Origin: Kineosporiaceae bacterium
GTDB taxonomy: Bacteria; Actinomycetota; Actinomycetes; Actinomycetales; Kineosporiaceae
Direction of reading: 5' to 3'
DNA: 64,000 nt
NCBI GenBank assembly: GCA_016713225.1
Contig: JADJPO010000004.1
Span: forward strand, 62,001-126,000
The first letter of the stretch is position 1, and every line of letters begins with the position of its first letter. The position numbers and the translations under genes are program-made. Shown here one piece after another: positions 8,721 through 16,920 of this stretch. A model generated the notes under the pieces. The model did no database searches and had not been told where the DNA came from. It was given only the letters and a program-made list of their open reading frames with translations.

Positions 8721-8750
8721 GCGCTTCGGCGCGCTTCGGTGCGCTTCGGT
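8721..8750 (+). repeat. Three tandem 10-bp copies, GCGCTTCGGY
   Basis: Three back-to-back decamers follow 6 nt after the serine hydrolase stop and lie upstream of the next gene at 8807. No hairpin is formed. This is a small simple-sequence repeat in a 92-nt intergenic gap. Confidence 0.8.
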
Positions 8751-8806
8751 GTGATCCGGCCCGGATGGCCCCTACCGCACGCGTTACCAGCGGGTAACAA
8801 TCTCCT

Positions 8807-9670
8807 ATGGCCATGGAGCTCACCTCGCAGATCTGTCGCATCAGCGGCCACGATCTGCACTACAAGCGCGGCGGCAACGGCCCCCCGTTGGTGTTCGTTC
8901 ACGGGGTGCTCGGTTCGCACCGGGTCTGGGCCGACCTGGCCGCCGATCTCGCCGAGGAGTACACGGTCGTCGTCCCCGACCTGTTCGGTCACGGCGCCTC
9001 GGCCACCCACCGCGGCGACTACTCGCTCGGCGCGCACGCTGCCGCCGTCCGCGATCTGGTGCAGGCCTGCGGCCTGGACCGGGTGACGATCATCGGGCAC
9101 TCCCTCGGCGGCGGGATCGCGCTGCAGTTCTCCTATCTGTTCCCCGAACGAGTGCGCTCCCTGGTGTTGGTGGCCAGCGGCGGCCTCGGCCGCGAGGTCA
9201 ACGTGCTGTTGCGCGCCCCTACCCTGCCCGGCTCGGAGTGGATCCTGCCGATGATCGCCAACCGGTGGGCGCGACGGCAGGGCGCCACGCTCACCCGTGG
9301 TCTGAGCCTGGTGGGGTTGCGGGGCGGGCCGGATCTCGCCGAGGCGTTGAGCGGCTTCGAATCGCTGGGGGACGCCGAGCACCGCCACGCGTTCCTGGCC
9401 ACGATTCGTGCGGTGGTCGGCCCCGACGGCCAACGGCTCTCGGCCCGCGAGATCCTGCCGGCCATCAGCGTGCCGACCCTGGTGGTCTGGGGTGACAGTG
9501 ACCGCATGATTCCCATGAGTCATGCGCTGGAGGCCGTCGAGCTCATCCCCGGGGCACGGCTCGAGGTGTTCGAGAAGGCCGGCCACTTCCCCCACTTGGA
9601 CGAGCCGGAACGCTTCGCATCCCTGGTGCGCGAGTTCACCGGAGCGCTGGACGACGCACCGCTGGGGTGA
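8807..9670 (+). CDS. Alpha/beta hydrolase with intact triad
   Basis: A 287-aa alpha/beta hydrolase. HGVLGS forms the oxyanion loop, GHSLGGG the nucleophile elbow (Ser near residue 100), WGDSDRMIP the catalytic Asp region, and GHFPHLDEPERF the catalytic His. The sequence resembles the broad epoxide hydrolase / MhpC-like ester and C-C hydrolase group, but nothing in it or its neighbours fixes a substrate. The ATG at 8807 is followed one codon later by a second ATG; either could serve. It is likely co-directional with the DUF98 gene 24 nt downstream. Confidence 0.82.
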   Translation: MAMELTSQICRISGHDLHYKRGGNGPPLVFVHGVLGSHRVWADLAADLAEEYTVVVPDLFGHGASATHRGDYSLGAHAAAVRDLVQACGLDRVTIIGHSLGGGIALQFSYLFPERVRSLVLVASGGLGREVNVLLRAPTLPGSEWILPMIANRWARRQGATLTRGLSLVGLRGGPDLAEALSGFESLGDAEHRHAFLATIRAVVGPDGQRLSAREILPAISVPTLVVWGDSDRMIPMSHALEAVELIPGARLEVFEKAGHFPHLDEPERFASLVREFTGALDDAPLG

Positions 9671-9694
9671 TCACAGCACCTAGGCTGGGTCACC

Positions 9695-10288
9695 GTGACC
9701 GCTGACATGCCCGCCTCGACATCCCGCTGGGGACCGCACTGGCTGGCGCAGGGCGAACGTCCACCGCGGCTGGCCGATGTGCCGTTCGAGTCGTTGCCAC
9801 CCGATCTTCGCCTGTTGCTGATCAGCGAGGGCACCCTGGCGCAGGCCCTCGAGGCACATCAGCTCGGCCCGATCGTGGCCGACGTCGAGGGGCACGAGCA
9901 GATGGTGCTGGACGCCGTGACCGCCCGGTGGCTGCAGGCCCACCCCGGCGATCGCGCCCTGAGCCGGCGCACGGCACTGCGCTCGGGCACCACCGGGCGA
10001 CTCATCGTGCACGGTGACTCGGTGCTACTGCTCGACAGGTTGCCGCCGACGTTCCTGGACGTGCTGGCCGCAGAGCCACTCGGCCTGGGTGGGGCACTGG
10101 CGACGCTACGCCTCGAGACCCGGCGCGAACTGCTCTGGTTCGGCCGGACGCCGTTGCGCGGCCTGCGAGCCGGCGACCGCGCATTGGCCGGCGACGCCGG
10201 GGTGGCTCGCTGCTACCGGCTCATCGTGGACGGCACCCCGATCTGCTGCATCGAGGAGACGTTCCCCGACGGGGTCATCAGCCGCTGA
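9695..10288 (+). CDS. Chorismate pyruvate-lyase-like (DUF98) protein
   Basis: A 197-aa protein with a GTG start. It reads LPPDLRLLLISEGTLAQALEAH near the N-terminus, LLRLPxTFLxxLxxEPLGLG in the middle, then a terminal RCYRLIVDGTPICCIEETFPDG. These are the conserved blocks of the DUF98/chorismate lyase fold, including the late Glu. Family members cleave pyruvate from chorismate or act as related binding proteins. No ubiquinone genes are nearby and actinobacteria use menaquinone, so a UbiC role is unlikely. Confidence 0.65.
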   Translation: MTADMPASTSRWGPHWLAQGERPPRLADVPFESLPPDLRLLLISEGTLAQALEAHQLGPIVADVEGHEQMVLDAVTARWLQAHPGDRALSRRTALRSGTTGRLIVHGDSVLLLDRLPPTFLDVLAAEPLGLGGALATLRLETRRELLWFGRTPLRGLRAGDRALAGDAGVARCYRLIVDGTPICCIEETFPDGVISR

Positions 10289-10319
10289 CGATCATGTCCC
10301 GATGACCAGGTGCCGATGA

Positions 10320-11417
10320 TCACGTGCGGGTGATCAGGACCAGCGCGCGGTCGTCGTCCTGGGCGGCCCGCACGCCGGCGACGATCCGGTCGGCCGACCC
10401 GGCCAGTCCGTGGGCGATCACGCGCTCGGCGGCGCCGACCAGGCGGTCGATCCCCAGCACGATGTCGTTGTCGCGGCGCTCGACCATGCCGTCGGTGTAG
10501 AGCATCAGCGCATCGCCCGCCTGCAGCGTGCCCCGATGGGCCGGGAAGTCGGGCAGCGACACCACCCCGAGCAACGGGCCCCGGCCTCCCTCGACCACCT
10601 GCCAGCGCCCGTCGCCGCCGTGGTAATGCGCCCCCGGCGGGTGGCCGGCGCTGCGCAGTTCATAGTTGCCGGTGACCTGGTCGACAGCGACGTGCACCGC
10701 CGTGGCGAAGCCCTCGGACCAGTCCTGGCGCAGCAGATAGCGGTTGGCCTCCACCAGGAACTCACTCGACGGCAGCGCACCCAGGAGCCCACCGAAAGCA
10801 CCGCTGAGCAGCAACGACCGGGTTCCTGCGGCCTGGCCCTTACCCGAGACGTCGACCAGCACGATCTCGAGCCGCCGTTCGTCGGGCGAGGTCGCCGCCA
10901 CCATGAAGTCACCCGAGAACCGGTCACCGAACGCCGAGCGCAGCACCGTGTCGACCTGCCAGCCCGGGGCCAGCGGCGGCACCTTCGCCTGCGCCAGCAG
11001 GCGCTCTCGCAGGTCGATCAGCATCGAGTCGCCCACCGTGCCCTGGACGCCGGCCCGTTCCCGGCCACGGGTGTAGGCGTAGACCAGCGCCGCCGCGAAG
11101 ATCATGCTCAGAAAGACCCCGGGCTGCGCTCTCGGCGCATCGCGCAGGGCCTGCGAGACGGCCGTCGCGCCGATCAGCGTGACGAAATAGACCAGCAGGT
11201 ACCGCACCCGCAGGAAGAAACCCCCCAGCATCAGCCACACGAACACCACAGCCGAGGGAAACCAGTCCGGCCAGTGCACCGCAGCGACGGTGTAGAGCAG
11301 GATGAGCAGACACAGCAGGCCCAACAGCACGGGCTGGGAGCTGACCACCCGGCGACCACGGGCGCTGCGACGCAGGAGTCGCGTGATGCGACCCCGACCC
11401 GGCGCAGTGGACCCCAC
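10320..11417 (-). CDS. Membrane-bound SpoIIE-type PP2C serine phosphatase
   Basis: A 365-aa protein. Residues about 25-115 hold four to five membrane helices (LLGLLCLLILLYTVAAV, AVVFVWLMLGGFFL, YLLVYFVTLIGA, SMIFAAALVYAY). The C-terminal PP2C domain (about 150-365) keeps the metal-binding motifs DRFSGDF, VLVDVSGKGQAAG, AGHPPGAHY, LMLYTDGMVERR and DDRALVLI. Such proteins dephosphorylate anti-sigma antagonists to free a sigma factor. A STAS antagonist is encoded at 28009, but nothing here proves they are partners. There is no PAS, GAF or HATPase domain. Confidence 0.88.
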   Translation of the reverse strand: MGSTAPGRGRITRLLRRSARGRRVVSSQPVLLGLLCLLILLYTVAAVHWPDWFPSAVVFVWLMLGGFFLRVRYLLVYFVTLIGATAVSQALRDAPRAQPGVFLSMIFAAALVYAYTRGRERAGVQGTVGDSMLIDLRERLLAQAKVPPLAPGWQVDTVLRSAFGDRFSGDFMVAATSPDERRLEIVLVDVSGKGQAAGTRSLLLSGAFGGLLGALPSSEFLVEANRYLLRQDWSEGFATAVHVAVDQVTGNYELRSAGHPPGAHYHGGDGRWQVVEGGRGPLLGVVSLPDFPAHRGTLQAGDALMLYTDGMVERRDNDIVLGIDRLVGAAERVIAHGLAGSADRIVAGVRAAQDDDRALVLITRT

Positions 11418-11469
11418 GCCACGACCCTAGCCAGCCAGGTGCCCGACCCCCGTCGGATCGGACAATTCC

Positions 11470-11943
11470 TCAGCCGACGGGCAAGGGCGGCAGATCACCG
11501 GTGCGCTCGTAATCGCCGAGCATGTCGATGCGCCGCTGGTGGCGCTCATCACCCGAGAACGCCTCGGCGAGGAAGGCGTCCACGAAGGCCGTCGACTCGT
11601 CGAGGGTGTGCATCCGCGCACCCACCGACACCACGTTCGCGTCGTTGTGCAGCCGTCCCAGCTGGGCAGTCTGCACGCTCCAGGCGAGGGCGCACCGCAC
11701 CCCGGTGACCTTGTTGGCGGCGATCTGTTCGCCATTGCCGGACCCGCCGATCACCACCCCGAGGCTGCCCGTCTCGTCGACGACGGCGCGGGCTACCCGC
11801 AGGCAGAACGGCGGGTAGTCGTCGAGCGGGTCGAAGTGGTGCGGACCGTGGTCGACGACCTCGTGGCCGGCTTCGGTCAGGTGGGCGACGAGGTGCTCTT
11901 TGAGGTCGAATCCGGCGTGATCGGATCCCAGGTGGACACGCAT
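11470..11943 (-). CDS. rpiB: Ribose-5-phosphate isomerase B
   Basis: A 157-aa RpiB/LacAB enzyme interconverting ribose 5-phosphate and ribulose 5-phosphate in the pentose phosphate pathway. Diagnostic blocks are MRVHLGSDHAGFDLKEHL, DYPPFCLRVARAV, VVIGGSGNGEQIAANKVTGVRCALAW, and HNDANVVSVGARMH. The SGNGEQIAANK segment carries a Glu in place of the E. coli catalytic Cys, the normal mycobacterial-type active site. Its start is only 8 nt from the divergent cyclodeaminase-like gene, so the two promoters must overlap the coding ends. In mycobacteria rpiB lies next to the DsbA-like gene and pepN; here about 5 kb of other genes intervene. Confidence 0.93.
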   Translation of the reverse strand: MRVHLGSDHAGFDLKEHLVAHLTEAGHEVVDHGPHHFDPLDDYPPFCLRVARAVVDETGSLGVVIGGSGNGEQIAANKVTGVRCALAWSVQTAQLGRLHNDANVVSVGARMHTLDESTAFVDAFLAEAFSGDERHQRRIDMLGDYERTGDLPPLPVG

Positions 11944-11951
11944 GGCTCAGA

Positions 11952-12962
11952 GTGTCTCAGGTGACCGCTTCGTTGCATGCCCTCACCGTGATGGACGCCG
12001 CCGACGTCGCGCGATGCGGTGCGTACCTCGACCTGGTCGAGGCGCTCGAACAGGGCCATCGCGAGTCGCCGCCGCTGGTCGAGCGGCTGGTCTTCGGGCC
12101 GGCGGGGACCTCGCAGACGTTCATGGCGTTGCCCGCGTGGCAGCCGGGCGAGGCCATCGCGGCCAAGCTGGTGACCGTCGTGCCGGACAACCCCGATGCC
12201 CGAGGGATCCCGGCGGTGCAGGCGGTGCTGGTGCTCTTCGACGGCATCACCGGCTCGCCGTCGGCCCTGATCGACGGCACCGAGTTGACCTATCGCAAGA
12301 CCGCCGCCGACAGCGCCCTGGGGTCACGTCTCTGCTCGCGCCCGGACGCCGCGACGCTGCTCATGGTGGGCGCCGGCGCCCTGGCCCCTCACCTGATCGC
12401 GGCACACCGCGCCGTCCGGGGGTCGATCGAGCACGTGCTGGTCTGGAACCGCTCCCCCGGCCGGGCGCTGGCCCTGGTCGAGGCCGGCCTGGCCGACGAG
12501 GTGGTCGAGGACCTGGACGGCGCCGTGGGCCGGGCGGACATCATCTGTACCGCGACCTCGAGCCGAGACCCGTTGATCCACGGACGATTCCTGCAGCCGG
12601 GGACACACCTCGACTGCGTCGGGGCGTTCCTGCCGTACCACCGCGAGGTGGACGACGAGGTGGTGCGCCGGGCGCGGATCGTGGTCGACTCGCGGCCCTC
12701 GACCATCGCCGGCAGCGGCGATCTGGTGATCCCGTTGGCCGCCGGCGTCATCGAGCCGGACGACGTGCTCGGTGATCTCTACCAGCTGGTGCAGGGCGAG
12801 ATCACCGGGCGTACCCGGCCCGATCAGATCACCCTGTTCGAGAACGGCGGGGGTGGCCATCTCGACCTGATGGTGGCCCGGCACCTGGTTCGCCGTTTCA
12901 CCGACCAGTCCCAGGCCCCTGCCCCTGCCCCGGCTCCTGCCCCTGAGGAGGCGCAGCCATGA
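11952..12962 (+). CDS. Ornithine cyclodeaminase / mu-crystallin family protein
   Basis: A 336-aa NAD(P)-dependent protein. LVERLVFGPAGTSQTFMALPAW and AAKLVTVVPDNPDARGIPAVQAVLVLFDG match the substrate half; TLLMVGAGALAPHLIAAH is the Rossmann nucleotide site, and ADIICTATSSRDPLIHG the conserved second half. Members are ornithine cyclodeaminases, alanine dehydrogenases or delta1-pyrroline/imine reductases; the sequence does not separate these. The tail is a short Ala-Pro run whose end encodes the GAGGAGG ribosome site of the next gene, which it overlaps by 4 nt (ATGA). Tight coupling to a demethylase-like flavoprotein suggests a shared amine pathway. GTG start; an ATG at codon 14 is an alternative. 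Confidence 0.82.
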   Translation: MSQVTASLHALTVMDAADVARCGAYLDLVEALEQGHRESPPLVERLVFGPAGTSQTFMALPAWQPGEAIAAKLVTVVPDNPDARGIPAVQAVLVLFDGITGSPSALIDGTELTYRKTAADSALGSRLCSRPDAATLLMVGAGALAPHLIAAHRAVRGSIEHVLVWNRSPGRALALVEAGLADEVVEDLDGAVGRADIICTATSSRDPLIHGRFLQPGTHLDCVGAFLPYHREVDDEVVRRARIVVDSRPSTIAGSGDLVIPLAAGVIEPDDVLGDLYQLVQGEITGRTRPDQITLFENGGGGHLDLMVARHLVRRFTDQSQAPAPAPAPAPEEAQP

Positions 12963-14983
12963 CACCCGACCGCCCACCGTTCCCGCACCTCGCACAGCCG
13001 CTGCAGCTGCGCCACCGTACGCTCCGCAACCGGATCACGTTCGGAGCCCACACCGCCAACATGAGCGAGGCCGGGCTGCCGGGCGAGCGCCATCTCGGCT
13101 ACTACCTCGAACGGGCTCGGGGCGGGGCGGGCATGATCGTGGTCGAGCCGGTGCCGGTGCACGCCACCGGAGTGCTGACCCGGGGCAACTTCCGGGTCGG
13201 GGACGACGCGGTCGTCGCCGGCTTCCGGCGGATCACCGAGGCGGTGCACGCCGAGGGGACGACGATCATCCAGCAGCTCTACCACGTGGGTCAGCACGGT
13301 GACTTCGACAACTCCTTCCGCGAATCGTGGGCGCCGTCGGCGCTGCCGAGTTACCACGACGCGGACGGCGCGCACGCCATGACCGAGCGCGAGATCACCG
13401 AACTGCTCGAGGGATTCGTCGATGCCGCGGTGCGGGCGCAGGCGTGCGGGTTCGACGGCGTGGAGATCTTCGCGGCCTACAACGCCGTGGTCGACCAGTT
13501 CTGGAGTCCGTGGTCGAACCGGCGCGACGACCGCTGGGGCGGCTCGTTCGAGAACCGGATGCGGTTCTCGCACGAACTGCTCACCCGGATTCGCGCCGCG
13601 GTCGGTGACGACTTCATCATCGGGCTGGCCAGCGCGGTGAGCCCGCGGGTCGAGGTGGCGATGCAGGTCGAGAGCCTGTGCGAGATCGCTGCCTGGCACG
13701 ACGAGCGCGAGCTGATCGACTACATCACTTGCGGCGTCGGCAGCTACTTCGACTTCGGTCCGCTGATGCCGACGTTCCTGTTCGGCGAGACGCTGGGAGC
13801 GGATGCGGCCCAGGCACTCTCGGGCGTCGTCCGGTTCGCGAAGGTGCAGTCGGAGTGTCACATTCGCACCCCGGACAACGCCGAGGCACTCATCTCGTCG
13901 GGCGCAGCCGACCTGGTGAGCATCGTGCGGGGCCAGATCGCCGATCCGCACCTGGCGGTCAAGGCGTTGTCGGGGCGGGCCGATCAGGTGCGCGGGTGCA
14001 TCTCGTGCAACCAGATGTGCTGGGGGCGGCGGTCGCGCGACTACTGGATCTCGTGCCTGGTCAATCCGTCGGCCGGGCGCGAATTCGAGTGGGGCGGTGA
14101 CCGTTTCGATCCGGCACCGCAGCCGCGGCCGGTGCTGGTGGTCGGCGGCGGGCCGGCTGGACTCGAGGCGGCACGGGTGGCTGCCGAGCGCGGGCACCGG
14201 GTGACGGTGGCCGAGGCAGGGCCACAACTGGGTGGGGCGTTCCGGCTGGCGGGGCTGCAACCGCGCCGGGCTCAGATCACCGACCTGATCGAGTGGTATC
14301 GCATCGAGCTGGCCCGCCTCGGGGTACAGGTGCAGCGCAACACCCCGCTGGACGGCGCCGAGGCCGCGGCGTTGGCCGACTCGCTGGGCGCGCAGGACAT
14401 CGTGGTGGCGACCGGGTCCCGCCCGAGCGAGGACGGATTCCAGCGACCGCTGCCCGCCCAACTCGTGCTGCCCGGCGTCCGACGCCGAGACGTGGTCTCG
14501 ATCGAGGACGTGCTCACCCGTACCGCCCGAATCGGCGAGCGGGTCGTCGTCCTGGACGATCTGGGCGATTGGCGCGGCACCGGAACCGCCTGGCACCTGG
14601 CCGAACAGGGGCACCAGGTGCACCTGGTGACCGGATGGCCGATGGTGGGTTACTGGATCCAGCGGACGGCCGGCGACGGCGAGCTGCGATCCCGCCTGAC
14701 CCGGCTGGGGGTGACCTGGCAGACCGAGGCCGTCATCACCGCCTGGGACGACGCGGGCGCCCACGTGCGCAGTCTGCTGGCCGACCCGCACCACAGCGCC
14801 GAGCAGGTGGTCGCGGCCGACACGTTGGTGGTGGCGACCACGAACACCCCCGACACCTCGGTGGCCGACGAGCTGGCCGAGACGCCCTTCAGCGGACGGG
14901 TTCACGTGATCGGCGACTCGCGGGCCGCCCGGCTGGCGGTGCACGCGATCTACGAGGGCCGCCTCACCGGGATGCAGCTCTAG
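12959..14983 (+). CDS. NADH:flavin oxidoreductase, 2,4-dienoyl-CoA reductase / N-methylproline demethylase-like
   Basis: A 674-aa two-module flavoenzyme. Residues 1-345 form an old-yellow-enzyme FMN barrel (LRNRITFGAHTANMSEAGLPGERH; SIVRGQIADPHLA). A [4Fe-4S] motif follows with Cys347, Cys350, Cys354 and Cys366, then an FAD/NAD domain from about 388 (VLVVGGGPAGLEAARVAAERG). This architecture serves 2,4-dienoyl-CoA reductases, trimethylamine dehydrogenase and stachydrine-pathway N-methylproline demethylases. The catalytic Tyr/His pattern of FadH was not checked. The overlap with an ornithine cyclodeaminase-like gene favours an amine or betaine substrate, but this is inference. Transcription ends at the palindromic element starting 18 nt past the stop. 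Confidence 0.8.
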   Translation: MTPDRPPFPHLAQPLQLRHRTLRNRITFGAHTANMSEAGLPGERHLGYYLERARGGAGMIVVEPVPVHATGVLTRGNFRVGDDAVVAGFRRITEAVHAEGTTIIQQLYHVGQHGDFDNSFRESWAPSALPSYHDADGAHAMTEREITELLEGFVDAAVRAQACGFDGVEIFAAYNAVVDQFWSPWSNRRDDRWGGSFENRMRFSHELLTRIRAAVGDDFIIGLASAVSPRVEVAMQVESLCEIAAWHDERELIDYITCGVGSYFDFGPLMPTFLFGETLGADAAQALSGVVRFAKVQSECHIRTPDNAEALISSGAADLVSIVRGQIADPHLAVKALSGRADQVRGCISCNQMCWGRRSRDYWISCLVNPSAGREFEWGGDRFDPAPQPRPVLVVGGGPAGLEAARVAAERGHRVTVAEAGPQLGGAFRLAGLQPRRAQITDLIEWYRIELARLGVQVQRNTPLDGAEAAALADSLGAQDIVVATGSRPSEDGFQRPLPAQLVLPGVRRRDVVSIEDVLTRTARIGERVVVLDDLGDWRGTGTAWHLAEQGHQVHLVTGWPMVGYWIQRTAGDGELRSRLTRLGVTWQTEAVITAWDDAGAHVRSLLADPHHSAEQVVAADTLVVATTNTPDTSVADELAETPFSGRVHVIGDSRAARLAVHAIYEGRLTGMQL

Positions 14984-15001
14984 CCGGGCACCCCCCACCA
15001 G

Positions 15002-15072
15002 CCATGATCACCGTTGGATCGCAGTTTGCTCCGGCTCGAGGGGTGCACACTGCGATCCAACAGTGATCATGG
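15002..15072. repeat. 71-nt palindromic element, copy 1 (also a likely bidirectional terminator)
   Basis: Arms 15002-15025 and 15049-15072 are 24 nt each and complementary at 23 of 24 positions; each arm begins or ends with CCATGATCAC. The 23-nt spacer can continue the stem (TGCTCC against GGTGCA), giving about a 31-bp stem with a 9-nt loop. It lies between the converging flavoenzyme and DUF2867 genes and supplies the DUF2867 stop codon (TGA in CCATGATC). A second copy in opposite orientation is at 16245. Confidence 0.9.
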
Positions 15073-15561
15073 TCGAGGGGTGGAGCCGGCTCGCTCGAGC
15101 AGTCGGCGCATGATCGCGGTGGTGACGATCGGATGGGCCAGGCGCACCACCGACCAGTAGGCCCGCCCACGCCAGCCGTGGAGCCGCACCACGGTGGTGA
15201 CACGGACCAATCGGGCGGCGGGATCGATTCCGATGGCGCACCAGAAGTCCAGGTGCCGCTCGGAGGCCGTGATCAAGGCCTCGTTGCCGACCACCTCGTC
15301 GACCGCCATGGTGTCGCGAGGCGATGGCCTCACACCGATGAGTGGCACCAACACCTGACGCAGGCCGAGCGCCACCCGGGCCCAGACCGGCAGCCCGGCC
15401 GCAGTGAACGCCCGACGTGCCCACCAGGCCGGGTCGTCCGGTGCGCTGTCCGGCAAGGTCATCGCGTAGAGATCGACGTAGTCCGGGTCGGGGCAACGGT
15501 CCAGCGCCACGGAGGAGAACGCCGCTGCCGGGGGTCGTGGCTCATCAGTTTTTGAATTCAT
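15067..15561 (-). CDS. DUF2867-like protein
   Basis: A 164-aa protein with the spaced aromatic and charged pattern of DUF2867 proteins: YVDLYAMTLPDSAPDDPAWWARRAF, then DEVVGNEALITASERHLDFWCAIGI, RLVRVTTVVRLHGWRGRAYWSVVRLAHPIV. No reaction is known; the family fold is related to lipid-binding SRPBCC-like proteins. ATG at 15561 lies inside an AT-rich inverted repeat with no ribosome site, suggesting a leaderless message; a TTG at 15567 is the only longer start. The stop codon comes from the palindromic element. The adjacent divergent TetR probably controls it. Confidence 0.65.
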   Translation of the reverse strand: MNSKTDEPRPPAAAFSSVALDRCPDPDYVDLYAMTLPDSAPDDPAWWARRAFTAAGLPVWARVALGLRQVLVPLIGVRPSPRDTMAVDEVVGNEALITASERHLDFWCAIGIDPAARLVRVTTVVRLHGWRGRAYWSVVRLAHPIVTTAIMRRLLERAGSTPRP

Positions 15562-15572
15562 AACCAAAAACT
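15547..15572. promoter_or_regulatory. AT-rich inverted repeat, operator candidate overlapping the DUF2867 start
   Basis: AGTTTTTG at 15547-15554 and CAAAAACT at 15565-15572 are perfect 8-bp arms around a 10-nt spacer, standing out in a roughly 70% GC region. It covers the DUF2867 start codon and lies 79 nt upstream of the divergent TetR gene, which probably encodes its ligand-responsive repressor. Confidence 0.6.
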
Positions 15573-15650
15573 ATTCCAGCGCGAGCTCGTTGTCCACCAG
15601 TCCCCCTGCCCGTGCCCTGCCCGATGAACTCGGCATGACACCATGCGGGT

Positions 15651-16250
15651 GTGGGACGGCCTGCCAGGTACGACGACGATGCCGTCCTGGACGCCGCCCT
15701 GGCCGCCGTCGCCCGAACCGGTCGAGCAACGACCGTGGCCGAGGTGGCCGCCGCGATGGGCGGGCGGACCGGGTCGATCTACTACCGCTTCGCCTCGCGC
15801 GACGTGCTGCTGATCAGGCTCTGGGTACGCAGTGTGCAGCGGTTTCAGCAGGTGGCCTTCGCCGCCCTGCACGAGGCGCCCGGCCCGGACGACGCCCTGG
15901 TCGCCGCCGCCTGCGCGGTGCCGGACTACTGCCGCGGCGCCCCCGACGAGGCCCGAGCACTCACGCTCTACCGGCAGGACCGACTGCTCATCGACTGCCC
16001 CGCCGAGCTGCGCCCCGAGGTCGCCTCGCTCAACGACCACCTGCTGCGGCTGATCGACGAGACCGCGACAGCGCGGTACGGGCGGCTGACCCCCGACCTG
16101 CGACACCTGACGCGCACCGCGGTGCAATGGCTGCCCTACGGCCTGGTGAGGCCGTTCATCGGCAGCTCCCAGCCGATACCCCCGTGGGTCACCGACGCGG
16201 TGGCCGCCGGCGCGAGGTCGGTTCTGGCCGTCGGCGACGCCTGGCCATGA
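15651..16250 (+). CDS. TetR family transcriptional regulator
   Basis: A 199-aa TetR protein with a GTG start. The N-terminal DNA-binding domain reads RPARYDDDAVLDAALAAVARTGRATTVAEVAAAMGGRTGSIYYRFASRDVLLIRLW, with IYYRF at the end of the recognition helix. The C-terminal ligand domain is ordinary. It pairs divergently with the DUF2867 gene around an AT-rich palindrome. Its last codons (TGG CCA TGA) are formed by the left arm of palindromic element copy 2, so the element defines the 3 prime ends of both genes of this pair. Confidence 0.85.
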   Translation: MGRPARYDDDAVLDAALAAVARTGRATTVAEVAAAMGGRTGSIYYRFASRDVLLIRLWVRSVQRFQQVAFAALHEAPGPDDALVAAACAVPDYCRGAPDEARALTLYRQDRLLIDCPAELRPEVASLNDHLLRLIDETATARYGRLTPDLRHLTRTAVQWLPYGLVRPFIGSSQPIPPWVTDAVAAGARSVLAVGDAWP

Positions 16251-16315
16251 TCACCGTTGGATCGCAGTGTGCACCCGCTGAGCCGGTGCAGACTGCGATC
16301 TAACGGTGATCATGG
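16245..16315. repeat. 71-nt palindromic element, copy 2, inverted relative to copy 1
   Basis: Arms 16245-16268 and 16292-16315 are complementary at 23 of 24 positions. The 23-nt spacer has the same length as in copy 1 and matches the reverse complement of that spacer at 18 of 23 positions, showing inverted orientation. TGCACC and GGTGCA extend the stem. It lies between converging genes and provides the TetR stop; a single G-to-A change in the right arm creates the TAG stop of the phosphatase at 16300. Confidence 0.9.
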
Positions 16316-16920
16316 TCGAGCGGGGTGGGGGTGGGTGGTGGAGGCGCGTTCCAGCGCAGCAGGGCACGTCGCCCATGGGAGTCGCCGAGGACGCTGATGG
16401 TGGCCGTGTCCAGCGGGAACGCCTCGCCGTGCCCGAAGTCCAGGTCGAGCCAGACCAGGGTGAGCGCCCGCAACACGTGAGCGTGCGCAAAGCAGAGCAC
16501 CCGATCGACCCCGGATGCCTCGGCGCGCTCGATCACCCGGCCCACCCGGGCCCGGACCAGATCGGCGGTCTCACCACCCGGGACGACACCGGTCCAGACC
16601 TCCCAGCCGGGCACGTCCTGCTGGACCTGATCGCGGGTCAGGCCCTCGTAGTCGCCGTAGGACCACTCGGCCAGGTCGTCGTCCACCACGACACGGGCCG
16701 GGTCGAACCCGGCGAGCTGCGCCGTCCGCTGCGCCCGCCGTCTCGGGCTCGACAACACCAATCCGAAGGCGGCCGGGTCGAGGTGGCCGCACAGCGATGA
16801 TGCCTGAGCCACCCCGACGTCGGTGAGGTCGAGGTCGGTGACAGAGGTGAGCCGGCGAATCCGCGACCACGCGGTCTCACCGTGGCGCACCAGGTAGAGC
16901 TCCGGTGAAGTGAGGGTCAT
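16300..16920 (-). CDS. Histidine phosphatase (phosphoglycerate mutase-like) family protein
   Basis: A 206-aa branch-1 histidine phosphatase. LYLVRHGETAW carries the catalytic RHG, SSPRRRAQRTA the second Arg, EWSYGDYEGLT the acid/base Glu, and CFAHAHVLRALTLVWL the late His. It resembles acid phosphatase/SixA-GpmB-like proteins rather than dPGM; the substrate is unknown. The ATG at 16920 overlaps the stop of the upstream DsbA-like gene (TGATG), implying coupled translation. The last residues (DHDHR) and the stop are encoded by the palindromic element, so that insertion or its mutation reset the C-terminus. Confidence 0.85.
   Translation of the reverse strand: MTLTSPELYLVRHGETAWSRIRRLTSVTDLDLTDVGVAQASSLCGHLDPAAFGLVLSSPRRRAQRTAQLAGFDPARVVVDDDLAEWSYGDYEGLTRDQVQQDVPGWEVWTGVVPGGETADLVRARVGRVIERAEASGVDRVLCFAHAHVLRALTLVWLDLDFGHGEAFPLDTATISVLGDSHGRRALLRWNAPPPPTPTPLDHDHR

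Noticed and set aside
12824..14998. A 724-codon antisense frame over the flavoenzyme gene
   Set aside because: Same GC-skew artefact; the forward gene has clear FMN, Fe-S and FAD motifs.
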